A program made the translations under genes and the position numbers. Source: Aphrophora alni (Eukaryota; Arthropoda; Insecta; Hemiptera; Aphrophoridae). From it: a DNA stretch of 64,000 bases. Shown piece after piece: positions 37,978 through 52,545 of this stretch. The notes beneath the pieces are model-generated. The model did no database searches and was not told the DNA's origin. It saw only the letters and a program-made list of their open reading frames with translations. The first letter of the stretch is position 1, and each line of letters opens with the position of its first letter. The stretch lies in NCBI GenBank assembly GCA_963513935.1, contig OY740768.1:64150786-64214785 (forward strand). The letters run 5' to 3'.

Positions 37978-38190
37978 TAAAAAATTGCTGCCGAATTGGT
38001 TAAGTTTGTTACTGCAAGTGTACGAGAGAAAGAGTCATTTAACGTACTGGAGTTTTCGAGCGACACAAAAACTGTAGAGGAAATGGAAGATGGCGAATAT
38101 TCAGATTCGTCCTGTCAATAAGCTTACTCAGGATCAAAAAACAAAAGGACAGAAATCTGCTCTAACGTTCTGAACCGCATAAATATTAAC
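37978..38190 (+). pseudogene. Coding-like remnant, family not recognised
   Basis: An open plus-strand frame reads KIAAELVKFVTASVREKESF, then NVLEFSSDTKTVEEMEDGEY, then SDSSCQ and a stop. The same frame reopens as AYSGSKNKRTEICSNVLNRI. The acidic-then-basic composition differs from the AT-rich surroundings and recalls N-terminal regions of cut-and-paste transposases, but no catalytic domain follows. It starts about 180 bp after the minisatellite. Family is unknown and coding status uncertain. Confidence 0.3.
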
Positions 38191-39840
38191 TAGATTTGCA
38201 GGAAATTGTGTATAGATTTCTCAATGTGATCCAAAAACAAAGAGATAATGAATAGGATGGCAGATATTAGTATGTGATACTGAAAGTGCACGTCAGTTTT
38301 TTGGAAGAACAACAGTTTGGATGGAAGAACAACGCACCATCTCGGAGATGAGAGGAAAAAAATTGTTGGTAGGCCATGAAAATCCAATTACACAATTTCA
38401 AAAATGGCCACCAGTTAAACTATTTTTGTAGTTCATGTCTTTTGATTTATTCAACTTACAATATATTAAATTAAAACAATACTTGCAGATTTTAATTGTA
38501 ACTCTGGACCTTCCAAGAAAATTTGGTGAGTGTACAGTTTACAAGACCTGCCAATTGAACAAAGCGAATGGAGACGATTTGTATACTCGCAGTTAAATGC
38601 TCGTCATTACAAAGTCAGTGTCACGTAAATAGCGATACCACTGTTACAAGAATCGGTAAACTTGAATATTGAGAAGTTACCATGAGAGAGCTGGATAATA
38701 ATATGACAACAACCCCAAAATATATTTAAAATAAACTAAATAAAGTCGTAAACAGAAGATCTCTAAGTCCACTACCAGTCTAAGGTAAAAAAATGTATAC
38801 ACGTTATGAAATAAAAATAGATATTTTAACACTCAGTACAACCATTGCCCCTAACTATATTCGATTCGCCCACCGCCGCTTGTGGTCCTAGTAGCTGTTT
38901 ATATAATAATAGAGCCTCAACTTTCTTCGCCTTGTCGGAGAACACGGCCTATAGTCGGTTGACATATATGATATATAATTTTAATAACGTTAGTAAAGAT
39001 TCATTTTATGTTTTCCGCTATTACTCGTGAATTATAATTTTTATTTAATGCCTATTTTAGTACGTTGGTTATTTTGTCATAAATCGTTATACTTCACCTA
39101 AAGTACACTGAAATCTGTGGAGACTATTATAAAATATCGGATTTACATTTCAGTACTCAATAGAAATTGCTTCGGTTTTATGACCGATAAATGCTCAACC
39201 GGAATTTTCGACGGCCATTAAGTTTTATTTTTAACCTTACGAAGTGTATTAGAGCAAAATTTAATAAAAATCCTTGGTACTGCTGCGGTAAGAATGAACG
39301 CGCAAGAAATACAGAGGATTAGCAAATATTTTAGTTGATACTGAACATCTCACTACTACTCTATTTAATAACATTGACTAAATGGTTTGACACGATGAAT
39401 AATCCGAATTTTTTCCATCTGAAACCCATTTCCTTCAAAACTTTACGAAGACTGTCCCTCTTCCAAGGAATATTAACTATCTGCACTGAAATCATACATA
39501 GCCTATGCTTACGCTTAACCAATCACAACTGTGGAAAACTCAACCTGATATTTTCTAACCGATTAGTACGGTAGTTGTTAAAGGGACTTAGTCTAAATGC
39601 GCAGTTCCCTATTCACCCCTCATACGTTGCGTTCATTCTTGTGATCGTCAGACAGTATTGATGACTTTGCTATTTAAACGTCATTTTGACTAGAGAGAGT
39701 GTAGGTTGTAAATTTTTGTTTTCTTTCATTTATTAAAAATAGTTGGAACTAATTTTGAGAAAAAAATTTATTTCAGTTTTATGACAGATGTTACCAAGTT
39801 TTGAATTATAAATATTGAGCCCGACTTGTAAGATAATAAT
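38191..39840. other. Non-coding sequence
   Basis: No gene or repeat family recognised. Confidence 0.5.
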
Positions 39841-40054
39841 AGATAAAACAAAACTCGAACAAAAGATCTCACAAAAATTAAGTTTATTTAATCAAACGCG
39901 TTTCAACGACAAAGTCGCCATCCTCAGTGATACACGAGTTATAGTTTTGTTATTGTAGCTCATGTATCACTGAGGATGGCGACTTTGTCGTTGAAACGCG
40001 TTTGATTAAATAAACATAATTTTTTTAGATCTTGTGTTCAAGTTTTTTTTATCT
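39841..40054. mobile_element. Hairpin element with 52-bp perfect core arms (copy 1)
   Basis: An inverted repeat: 39882-39933 and 39964-40015 are exact inverse complements over 52 bp, separated by 30 bp. Imperfect pairing extends outward to 39841 and 40054. Each arm, read toward its outer end, carries CTGAGGATGGCGACTTTGTC then GTTGAAACGCGTTTGATT. A second copy lies at 57429-57662. It encodes no protein and has the form of a MITE or foldback element. The arm motif resembles the CUGANGA-stem-GAAA core of hammerhead ribozymes (see findings). Confidence 0.85.
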
Positions 40055-43000
40055 AAGTTTTGAGTTATCAAAAAAATTTATATAAATTTTAGGGATACGA
40101 CCAAAAGTATTAACAAACTGGGTTTAAGCGTTTAGGTTTCAGCTAAACGCACAGACGACAGACAATATCGTATATATATATATATATATTTTTTTTTTTT
40201 TGAAGTCGGGGACCCTCACAATGGACAGCCGAATTTTTATTTTTATTTTTTTGTTATTATACTATTTTCAGTTAGAAAGTAAATAGTGATTTTGCATAGC
40301 CACCTGTCCGTCTCCTTTAACAACAAATAGGCCTTCTATTATACACAAGTTTTAAGGTACATTGATGCGATACCAGTTTTACAAACGGCTTGTAGTTTAA
40401 ATTTAAATATAAATTTATGCTTAATGCTCTTATTCAAGTCTACTTACAAGACTCAAGTTTATAGACATTAATGGTTTATGAAGTCTGTGTCTGAAGTCAT
40501 TGTTGCAAAGTACAATACATTCCACTAATTAAGACGAAGACATTACAGGAAATGACTTATTCTAAGCTATATTAGCAAGGATTTACATGTTCTATTTCCA
40601 AGACACGCGTCTTATAGTTTAATGTCATCGTTAGAATTAACACTATTAATTTCTGTATAATATTCCGTCTACAATAGAGCCAATTAAGATAGATTATATT
40701 ATTGGTTGTTTAAGACGTTAATAACTAACAATATCAACAGAGCAGAAATGTAAGTAGTTCAACAATTACTAATGCGCTAAATGTTGTAGTAAAATATATT
40801 AAGCCAAGAAACTCGGTGCACTATATGCACCTTGGTGTCAATAGTCATATGAATAGCAAATTTTATAATAATATAACAAAACATACTTTTACACATTAAT
40901 AATGTCAAAGCAATGTTGTAAATCTAAACATGTTATTTAAATGAGGAAAATGGTATTGTAAATTAACATTGCTGATGAACCTACTTAAGCTAATACACAT
41001 TCCTAGTGAGTCAAATACAAAACCACGTTAAAAAACATTATGGTTTTTAAGCTTCGTAATGCATATAGAATTATTTATAACCTACCATACTTTTCCATAA
41101 TTCTTTTACTTCTTTCCGGTTTAATAACAAAACTTAAAAATCGGGTTTAACCCGTCTATCCAAGGAAGAGATTTAGTGAAAATGGTATACAATTCGGCTC
41201 AGCGTTTGAGTTGTTATATATATTTATTTGTTTATACGAGTTTTTCTTTCGAATTTTTAAATGTCTCCGACGATTTCTCGAAAGCGAAAACATAATATAC
41301 TATACAAATACCGCAGTAGTGTACAATTTTTATCTCCCTTTTCGCTTGCTATATCTCATCTTCTTTTTATGGTACGGAAGAGAGGATATAAAAAATGCAG
41401 ACTATATTTAATCTCTCTCTCTCTCCCCCCTTTCCTATTCTATTTATCCCTTTCATTCACCTCCTTAAAACATTAATAATAATATCGACATCAGGAATCG
41501 AATTTGATATATACAACAATAATACTCGGCTTGTGATCTCCACTGCTGTGGTAAGCTTGTTTATAAGTGAGTAAACTCACTCTTCGCGATGGAGGGGAGA
41601 AGGAAGTAAACACGCTTATATATTTACGACTATGTCTTTCGTATTATTCATTATATGACTAAAGTAAACAAATTAAATAAAGTAAGACTTACAGATCCGA
41701 AATACTGATAAAAATAAACGTTATTTTAAAGTTTTCCAACTTACGGGGAAACAAACTTACTAAAGCGAATAGTAAATATCGTCTTGGGTGTCAAAATTGA
41801 CTGAAATTTAATCAAAATATGTAACTACAAAGTTCATTTACTAAATTAAAAGTTATACTACTTAAAATTACGTGTTTTTAGCGGTAAGACGCTTATTTTT
41901 TCCATTAAAAACCTCATGATAACAATGGATGCAGTTTTTGAAGATGGATCCATTGATGTAATTATCAAATAGTTGTTATTAAAAATTAATTTTTTCCAGA
42001 TTTTTCTAGTTATAAAAGTTTTTAAACGATTCGTAAAGCTGTATTATTTAATCGCTACTTACCAAATTCGAAGAACATCTAATAATATTCGGCCAGCTAA
42101 TGCGTCTCACGTTTAATACAAGTAAGTAAAAAATAGCGATAAATATACTACTATATAAAATCTATAGACATTTCACAGTACCAAAGGGCAAGAGTTTCTA
42201 CGACGGAGATCGAAAAAGCTACTATCTGTTTAGCAAACATTTGTGATAATATATGTTTACAAAAAGAGTTTGATTGAAAAAAAATGTTTACGTTTAACGT
42301 TCTAAAGATGTTTTAAAGAGTCACTGAACCAAATGTTTTGAGACGTTAAGGAAATAGTAGGTCTAATTAGTTAAAGGTACAAGGACAAAACTGATCCATG
42401 TTACCATCTGTAATGTCACTATTTTCGCATCAAAGTGCAAAGACAAACTAATGTACAAGATGGAATTCGTACGTAAACATCCATAATATCATAGATGGAA
42501 ACAACCATTTTAAACAGTTAATATAATTAGTTTAAGTACAATCTTCTACCAAACCTAGCATTTTCTTATTATTTAAATGTGGACGCGTTTCGGAGTTCCT
42601 CCATTTTCTAGAATTAATTTAGTACTGGATTCTTCCGTTGGACTCCTCTATATACAGCTATCCACGCCCCCCCCCCTACCACCAGGCTCGACCTCCCGTA
42701 TTACTGTATTTGTTTTGGTGGATTACTAACTTTTTTTTCTTTAGTATTGTTAATATTACCTTGTGTAGGAGGAAACAAATACCCCTTGATTTCGTCGGCC
42801 TAGGCGCGCGCTTTGTCTATTCAATCGTCAAAGGTACAAGTCTTTTTTAATGTAACGATTGTAAAGACGTTATTAACGAGCAGAAACAAAATAGTATTTT
42901 AAACAACCAACTGAAGTAACTGAACACAACCAATGTTCCTAATGAGTATTTGATTAATTAGAATTGGTTTTCTCAAGTATTTCCAATTCACACAATTGCC

Positions 43001-44496
43001 TAAAATTAAAAGTAAGTTGTTAGAAGTAAGAGCTTAAGTGCTTACACGCGATTATTTAGACACTGCAAAGTAAAGCGGCATATCATTCTAGGGTTTATCC
43101 CTGTAGTAGTACGCATTTTGAATTTTTAAACTTTCAAAAATATAAAGTAAAACGAAAAACTTAATCAAATGTTTTAAAGTAAACAGGCTATTCTAATCCA
43201 ATTTATAATACAACAAAATTTTCTTGAAAATTAGGCGATTACGAAAGAAAGATAATGGATTTTGTCTATATGGGAGTTTTAGATGTTAATTTTCATGGCT
43301 CAAGCTAAAATTATATTAACATCTAATTAATTCCAAAGTAACTATTGAAATTAGAATATTTACGAATTATGCCACGAAATGTATAAAATTTATTTATGAA
43401 AAGTACACAGTAGTCGACAGATTATTTATAAGCTTACTTAGTGGAACGAAATTTGAGGTTAATTATGCAGACATTGATATGCAATTAGTGTGACAACAAC
43501 TTTAGCAAGAGATAAACAAGTCAGTTTAAAAGATAACCAGAGTTTAATTATGTAAGGTCAAAATAGATAACTTTTAATTCCGTTTTTTTTTAAATTTTCT
43601 CACTTTAGAGACAAAGTGTTGTAATGGAAGGAAAATCGATGTTGAGATGTTCGTGGATTTATAAAATTTGTGAACTGGAGATTTAAAGTGTATTTTTTTA
43701 ATGCCTATCTATATTTTTTTCGGTCTATGTTCTTCAACAGTAATTTTTTACAAACGATTTGAATTATTTTGTTCAAAACTTGTAAAGTTTTTTGCTTTTA
43801 ATAAGGTACGTAAAATATAATTGAATATTTAGGATACACAACATAAAAATTTAAGACAAGATACTCTAGAACTACTGATGCGGATATATTTTCTAGTACA
43901 AACGAAAAAATCATAAAGTACCAAATATTAGTTCAACGTGTCACTAAGGATGACCATAATGAGTTTTATCAATATAAATAAAAAAATATCAATTTGTCTA
44001 GATTGTATATAGAGGAGATCTACCTCATAATCTCTTTACTTATTTTTTTCCCAGTGTTTTGACGTTTTTTTTTCAAAGTTCAAAAATTGCGCTTCTTGGT
44101 ACAAAAGACAAAAAATATATAACGTTTTATGTTCAACTTTTTTTAGTTTGTAAGCAGAACTAAACATTGAAACATTTTGAAAAGAAAAAGCTTGAAGTTT
44201 TTAGTAATAGCTGGATTTTTTCTGTTGTGTAGAACGTAGAATTTTATTATATAAAATAAACACGAATCTGTAAAAAAAAAGACATGAAAAAGTCTTGCAG
44301 AACTATGCAAAACTATTTTTTATTTAATTGTTGTTTTTACGAAATATTTTTTGATTGAAATTTAGAACAATACACAGTTTTAAAGAACAATAATTATCAA
44401 TTCATAAAAAAAAAAAAAAAAAATTGAATACCATCAATTGTGTATACGTCATATTATAAACGGGTACAAAAAGAGTTTAAACGAATAAACTGCATG
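40055..44496. other. Non-coding sequence
   Basis: A short (TA)n-T(n) run lies at 40171-40200. No exons, transposase motifs or RNA genes were recognised. Confidence 0.5.
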
Positions 44497-44637
44497 TGTA
44501 GTGACAATGGCAGTACCATTATGAATTGCACTTCTGACTGTTACATTTAGTATTCATTAGACCAGTTTAGATTAATGTGTGATATTCTTGTCGATTACCT
44601 TCCTAAATAGACATAACACCACGTTCGCTCATGGACA
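44497..44637. repeat. Local direct repeat, copy A
   Basis: Aligns with 45126-45268 in the same orientation. Shared blocks are TAGTATTCATTAGACCAGTT, GATTAATGTGT and ATTACCTTC, then GTTCGCT(C/T)ATGGACA. The copies are roughly 85-90 percent similar by eye. Confidence 0.85.
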
Positions 44638-45125
44638 TTTATCTTTCAGAGTTGTTGATAAATTAAAATGTTAATACAAAAATATATTAAAACTAATGTT
44701 TGATCAACTGCATATTTTTGAGAGAGGTTTTAATGTTTTCTACAATAAAATGAAACCTTCAGGGAATTTAATAATTTACTAATTTTGCAATTTATGGTAA
44801 AAATGTTCGCCAATAAATATAATAAAACATACAAGTTTGTAGATGTGTTATTAAAGTCGTGTATTCTAAAACTTTGTTCTACGAATTAAAAAAATTATTG
44901 ATAACTAAAATAAAATAACGGAAACCCAAGTCAGCAAAAGAGCGAACAGTGTACTCTTTGTAACACCTGAGAAGGAAGCAGAAGTCGGCAAATCATAACA
45001 TAAACTAAAATAACCGAGACTTTTAAGAATGCAAACGAGATGCCCCTTACGTGTGCAACGAGCTGTGTTTATTAAGCGATAAATAGGTAAATAGCGATAA
45101 TAATAGTCTTTCATATTATTTTAAT

Positions 45126-45268
45126 TTGTAGTGAAAATAACAGCACCTACACTTCATGAATTGCAGTTCTGACCGTTATATTTAGTATTCATTAGACCAG
45201 TTGAGATTAATGTGTAATATTCTCGTGGATTACCTTCTTAACACCACAAGTAATGTTCGCTTATGGAC
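45126..45268. repeat. Local direct repeat, copy B
   Basis: Partner of 44497-44637, about 630 bp downstream, with scattered substitutions and small indels. Confidence 0.85.
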
Positions 45269-46205
45269 AACAATACATTTAACCTACATATATGATATGA
45301 GGCAGACCCACCCATTTTAATGTAGATTTTACATGTTCATACTATTGAAATGACAATTGCAATTACTAATAACACAAATGTTTTAGTATCTCAATATTTC
45401 AAGTAAATAATACAAGGTCACAAATAAAATACAATTTAAAAACACTTCTAGTAGTTACTGAAAAGATATAATGATGTTTTATAACAAATAATAATGTATT
45501 ATGATAACAATATAGTATAAATAATATCAGTGCTGATCCCCCTTCCCATTTATTATAACAGCTTTCATCATTCCAATTTTATATCAGCGGCTTTCAATAA
45601 TCGGTAAGAAATATTGTCACATTGAAAGTGTGACATTTTTATTCACCGATTTGGGTTCAACTGAGATAAAAATATATGTCACTAAAATTATTATATTTAT
45701 ATATGTATGTATAAGATTTTCTTATAATTGCTCTAGCAACTATATTTGTTTATGGATTTTTTTTTTCAATTTCGTTACAATTACATATTTACAATCGGCT
45801 AATCAGTTCGTAATTTTACATAATTTCGGCCCTATAACAGAGTATAATGTTCATAGTGTACAGCTTTAAAATCTGCAACCAACTTCTCCATGGACTATTT
45901 TGATTAAGTTTTTTTGAAAATGTTTGGTTTCCATGACAGTGTCTATCTTTATATGCAGTAGAAATTGTAACTAGGCTGTTCAACCAAAAAACTTTGCATA
46001 AATGTACACGTTCTCACCCCCATACAGAAAAATAAATATAAATAAAGACACATTACAAATATAAATGCCAATATTTAAAAACAAATTTGTTGTAAAAACG
46101 TTTAATAGGGTATTCAATTAAATGTCTATTTGAACTGTAGAGTCAAAATTTGATGTACGGTAGCAAACAGGAACGAACAGGGATATTATAGAGGAATTTT
46201 AAAAT

Positions 46206-46350
46206 TTTAAAACTGCTTCGTGGTCTGACCACGTGAGTAGGATGAAAGATAAAGTATTACATAAAACACTTGATTGGGTCCCAGTTAGAAGACAATGAAA
46301 TGAACGTCCACGACGCATATGGATTTACGCTACCTGATTTACCAAGACAA
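46206..46350 (+). pseudogene. LINE reverse-transcriptase C-terminal fragment
   Basis: The plus-strand frame reads SWSDHVSRMKDKVLHKTLDW then VPVRRQ-stop-NERPRRIWIY. This matches the common C-terminal block of insect LINE proteins (W.GHV.RM....L...L.W.P...R..GRPR..W). One stop interrupts it and nothing upstream is recognisable as reverse transcriptase, consistent with a 5'-truncated, decayed copy. Clade not determined. Confidence 0.6.
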
Positions 46351-46999
46351 AACATCGGGATTTATTGTTTGGACAGGGAGAAGTGGAGAATTCCAATAAA
46401 ATTAAAATTGTGTATTTTAAGAAAGACAAAGCCAAAAACCTGACAAACATCTATTTTCTTACATTACAGGCCTTAAATATAAAACTATTAACACCAATGC
46501 ACTTTCCTACAAATAAAAATAATATAAAGGAAATTTTGTATCCGATGAAGTGAAGGGAACAAATTTGATTTTGTTTAATGGCAGCAATACCGTTCATCTA
46601 TTCTTTATCGAGTAAATATTGACGTTATTAGTAATCAATGAAAATCTTTATTGAGTGATTTTCAGCTTTGGTGATTTGTTATTCTTTTTATGTCGAATTA
46701 GTGTACACATTATGGTCAGCTCAGACGAGGCAACAACATATAGCGTGTAGAAAGAAAATGAAAACTCGTCAAACCTATTGCAGAATCTTTTCCTGCACAC
46801 ATACACACACACACACCACGCTGATCCCCCTGTGGAATTGGAGACAAGAAGTGAAGAAAACCACAATAATACTCTTTGCGTGATTCCACGTGACAAATTA
46901 GAATAAATATAGGACAATAATATATATTTAGGCAGTTTATTTCAAAAAGAAAGTCATGTGCATATATATATACCTTTTTATTTTCAGAAATACTGTATT

Positions 47000-49900
47000 T
47001 GATTTTATTGACCTTTTCATTTCCTTAAAAAATGGATAAAGATATGATAATTAAATCTATTTAAGTCGTTTATTTCAAAAGAAAGCCACTTTTACATATT
47101 CAGCAACAGTATTTGATTCCCCCCTCCCCTTAATGAAAAGTCCATTGCAAGAGTTGATTTTTATGTTACTAATGCTAAATTGGTACAGAAACATTATCAT
47201 AATGAGTTGTAGCGCAAACTCTAGATAAACATTTTTAACACACACGTACGCCCAACCACACACGCGCTCGTGCACACATTTACACACATACGGAATTCGT
47301 CTATGTATTTATTCTTTAGTTATGAAGTGTTCAGTAGTACAGTAGAAGTCAGAAAAAGCTAGACGGGTATTGCCAGTGTAAAAATGTTCAATTGAGAGAA
47401 ATTGTTGCAATTTGTTTAGCATATCTCTTGAGTGGGTACGAACGGATGTAAACCATAAGCCAAGTTTAGATTACAAAATGGCGGCAATTGTCTCATCAGT
47501 AACTGGAAGCTGTAATCACTAATAAATTGCAACAAGATGGTGTTAGTAACACCCTGTCATAATTCATGTTATTTGCATATCTCGCCTTGTATCGAGCCCA
47601 ACTTATTGATATTGTTTTACGATATTTTACGTAATGCACAATGAAAAGATTTGATCATATTATAATAGACAGTTTATAATAGATTTTACTAAATTTTCAG
47701 TTTTATATTTGTAATTATAAGCAAATCGGATTTAAAGCATAACGACTAGTCTAGTTTTTTTATTTGTTATAATTATTATTATTCTGTATATAAACATATT
47801 TTATGAATAACTCGAGAGTTTTTACTAGATTTACAGTGTGTTTATTATAGCTGGAAGCAGATTCTCTAATAAATTAAGCAGTGGTCATAATAGGAAAAAT
47901 TCTGAAGTTATAGAATAAACCCCCAACGGAAGATATGTGCTCTTCCTTGAGCTGTTTTGTAATTTTAAAATAAGGTGTAGTTTGGAAATTATATTTAAAA
48001 GTATAATAATCCCTTGAATTGTGGATCTTGTCTGGTTGGAAAATATCCCCCATCCAACAATACGAACGAAGGCTTCTAAAAGCCACGAAGGTGACCAATA
48101 TGTACTTTGATTTGACATTTTTATTTCAAATATTTTGTTTTAATTTATAAATTTAAAGTACAAACTTATTAATTACGTTCGGATAAAAATTAACAAAAAC
48201 ATATCAAAAGTATTATGTTTCACTTTATACTTTCACAATATTGAACAAATAGCCTACATTTCAGAATAAATAAAATGAATTTACCGTTTTTTAAAAATAG
48301 TTTGGCGATAATGAAACATAATTTTTTTATAATGCTAAATCCCACTACTATGTCTTGTGTATTTTCCTGTTTTAATAAAATGTAGACCCTATTGTCTCTT
48401 CAAGTTATTTGTTGACACAATTGAAGTCAACAGAATCTGTTCAAATTTTGACCAATTTTTACCTATCAATATTAATATATATATTTATATTACTACGCGA
48501 ATATATACACTTATTACTATTTCTTGAACTCAAGTTATAGAATATCCAGTTTTTCGATTCCTTTAGGCCACAAACACTAGAGGACGGAGGTGATAGGTTC
48601 TTTCCTCTAGTCATAGTCAAAACACCGCCCATGATCTTAGGCTACAATTAGCCTACTTATAATTACTTAGTCAACCAGAAAGTTAGAAAAATCGAAACTT
48701 GATGAAGTTAAGTAATTTTATTAGTTCTAAATTTTAATGATATAATAAATAAATAATACAATTTTAGGTAGTTGTTACGACTAAACGGTATTGAAGATGA
48801 GCTACTACAACAAATTCAGTTGTCTAGAAATGATGACGTCAGTTACAAATTGCTGTAGTTACAAAATGTTCAGATAGTTCTGCGTTTTATTTCACGTATA
48901 GGAATTTAATTTTAAATTAGGAGGGGAATTGGGTTTAAAATAAAAAACCCATATAAAAATATGTATTGTTAATGAAATTGGTAAAAAGAATGAATATTTA
49001 TGATTGAACCCCTCGATCTACAATTTACCAGTTAAAATATAAATAGGTTCGCGGTTATCCAATCTGTAGCTTTAGTGCTTTTATGGAAATAAGTTCAAAT
49101 TGATAATAGTATTTTTATAACTTGTCTCCATATCTAGTTTTATTGGTTATAGTTATCTGATGCACTAGTCTTAGGCCTATATGTTTATCAAATTCTTGAA
49201 AAAGATATATATATTTTGCTCATAATTTTATTCCGGTTTGAAACATTTTACTTACCAAATACGTAAATGATAATAGCAAATCTAATCTTGTATTCACTTA
49301 TCGTAACCAAACAATCCAGAAAAATAAATATTTGACAAGCTGTCCGTCCGTTTTTTGGTCATAGTCTTCTCAAACACAAAATCAGTTTCAAAACTTAACA
49401 TGCAGACACATAAAATATTTAAAAACGTATCAAAATTAGAAAAAGTTCAATGGAAAAATTAAAAAATAACGATCATTTAAAATATTTTTTGAGGACACTT
49501 TGTTTCAGTAGTACAATTCTCTAAATTAAATTTAAAAGTGTAGAATTTAATTTTTCATAATAATAATACTACCTTTTTAAGGTAAAAAACATAACGCAGA
49601 TCACATTTTGATTTCGGACATAGAGGCTCTTAGGGCCAAGTTGGCGACAAGTCCATAGTGAATGAAGGCTGCTCTATATATGCAGAATTTACGATACAAC
49701 TTTCGGTAAAAAAAATTGGGTATGTTTATAAGGCAGGGTATCATGTTGATAACAACCTATTTGTTATTTGTTTAGTTTGACTTGTTAATTAATTTGATAT
49801 ACTTTATCAGAATACTCATATAAAAGTTGTTTAATCATTATTGGTTTCATAAAAATATGAATGTATAGCTCGATTATTTAAAAAAAAAAATTTAAAAAGG

Positions 49901-52382
49901 ACTATACCAATAGATGTTACACAAAAAGTTCTATTAATGCGATCAACATAAACTGACTTCATGCAAAACACAAGGCCCTAACAATCCCCTCGACTCGACG
50001 GTTTGAAGGTGTACATCAAGGGAATATCATTTGTAGGCGCCTGTTGTAATTAATGACTCAAGTCAAAGGGATTGTTTGTGTAGAGTATCATTCATTTTGT
50101 GCTTAGATACGACAACGTTAGAAATACAGAACTTTGGTAAAAGGGTGTGACTTATATTCTCATGATATTTAACTCAGCTTACATTAACACAAGTACGCAA
50201 ACATTCTTAAAAGGCTTTAATGTTAATTGTTTCAAATCGTATTACAATAACTTTAAAAAATATATCTAGTTTAACTTTTGTATTTTAAAATAACAGTTCT
50301 AAATAAAAATCTATAATTACACTCGGGATATAGGTTTCAGTTTATAGTCTACATTTTCATGAATATTTTATCGAATCTGTTGGAGCGGGTACAAATAAAT
50401 ACAATTTTGAAAACGGTTTATAGTCCAGTTAGGTTTATTTTGCTGTATTACAAACTCAGAAATTTGTATATTGATAAAGGCCAAATCTTCAAATTCAGAT
50501 ATGAATTAAAGTTGAGGATATTAAAATATGTTTTTTTCTTGCTTTAAACATACTTTCACAATTAAAATACTACAAAATCACACAAATAAAAATAATCATT
50601 ATTGTTTTTTTTTAAGTTAATCACATGATTATAATATATATTTAACAAATTTATACAACAATATTAATAGGTTAAATTGAAAAATTGAGGAATAGATTAA
50701 ATTGGTAAATTCACCGAATTATTGATATTCACTCGGTGAAAATTAAAATTGAGAAGAACATTCAAAATTGTCGTTACTTACTCGTCGATGTATGTTACAT
50801 TTACAATAGTTTGTAATTTCAAAAGGAGGAAAACTCTAAAATACAATTAAAGGCTAAACCTGTAGCGCCGATAAAAAAATCCACATATTTTAGTGGTATC
50901 TTCTAAACAATGTAATAAAATCCAAACATAATTAAGCATTTACTCGTATTGATTACCCTGCCACGTGTCCCATCGCCAGCGACATCACCGCAGAAAGCAG
51001 ACTATAACAATAAACGTATTTTATTCCATTCCTATCCAAGTAAAACTCGTTTAGACAACCCTGCATTATTACTCTACATAAATTATATGAGAGCGAGAGC
51101 GCATATGGTTGACGTGAAGTCGATACGTTGCTAAATGTGTTACAATCTGACATCATTGCTGTCTCCTCATTACACACTGATATTCAATGAACACGATCCC
51201 TAATTTCAGAGTAGGTTCACTAGGTATACAAAACTTTACAGTAAGGAAATGTGATATAAAAGTGTAATTAACACTAGGTGTCCAGTAAGGTAGCAAAACA
51301 AAATAATAACAAAACTCGTAGTAATGTATGGAAATGTAATAATATGTGTGTTGATTGAAAATAAATGCAGAATTTTATAAAAGGCAAATATATTCTTGTA
51401 TAATATTAGATATTTCCCAAAGAGTATAATCATTGAATCTATAATAGGCTACTATACATGTAGAATGTTCTATTGACCAAAGAAACCAGTCTGTTTTATA
51501 CAAATTCAGAACTGCTAAAATTGCTGCAAAAAAATCTTTTAAAATTTTCACAAACGTTTTCACTCGTACATATACGCAGGAACTCAACAAAAAACAGTAA
51601 GATCTTGGTAAAAAAACACTTCCTTCATTAAGTGTCTACAGTATATATAGACCATCCACTCACCACACCTATACCGGCAGTCTGCCGTCCAGGACTTTAC
51701 ACTTGTTCAAATCTAAATTTTTGAGTACGTATTTGGCATGACGGAAAGTTGTGGATCGGCAAATCGGCTCAAGTGAACTTCGTACTCGTTTATATTTACT
51801 AAATCATTCACTTATCCTAAGCCAACTAGTACTGATTAAATTCAGCGGCGAAGATCGAATTTAGTGTTGTTACTAATTTCATGTCGAAGAGTAATATACT
51901 TGTACTTGCAACAGTCTGGATATTTAAAAAAAATTATGCAAAAATGAGGAAATCGTTTTGCTGATTTCAAGAAATTTGACCTTTAATAAAATATTGTTTT
52001 TTGTTGTTTATCGATAACCCATTAACCCGAAGTTGTCGAGACACAACAATCAATAATTTTTTTGGGGATCGTGAGGGTTATATTTGATCAAAACTTGTTA
52101 AAACCCGTTACAACTAATTCTGAAGAAATACAACTTTTTATGTTACTTATTTTTACGACCTAACTTTTGTGTGTACGACAGTTATATTTTACGTAGTTAA
52201 TGAAGAGCTAAAATAAACTTTAGATATAAATTTTGAACAAAACCGATATTTTCTGTTAATGAACCGACAGGCATTTTGTAAATAACACTTTTTAAACTCA
52301 GTCGGATCTACAACGGATATAATCACTTAAATCTAAATATATATTTTGTTTATCAATCTATAAAAGTGAAAAAAGTAAAATT
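47000..52382. other. Non-coding sequence
   Basis: No gene recognised. The phrase TTTATTTCAAAA(A)GAAAG occurs at 46937 and again at 47069 in similar context. Short frames around 50950-51180 and 47874-48118 lack family match. Confidence 0.5.
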
Positions 52383-52545
52383 GTACGAATCAGATGAACT
52401 GGACACGTCCAATAGTGTAAATGGTAAAAAGGTAATTCAAGAGAAAGGTTCGATATGAAAGAGAATGGGACGAAAGCCAACGTTGAGGTGAAGTGATGAC
52501 CTGGAAGATGATTTCAGAAGAAAAGTAAGTGACAGAAAATAGTTA
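52383..52545 (+). pseudogene. LINE-like C-terminal fragment, second
   Basis: Frames near 52384 and 52467 give VRIR-stop-TGHVQ and RMGRKPTLR-stop-SDDLEDDFRRK. These correspond to the GHV...GRP..RW.DD...D block at the end of many LINE proteins. Frameshifts and stops are present. It is more eroded than the fragment at 46206. Confidence 0.5.
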
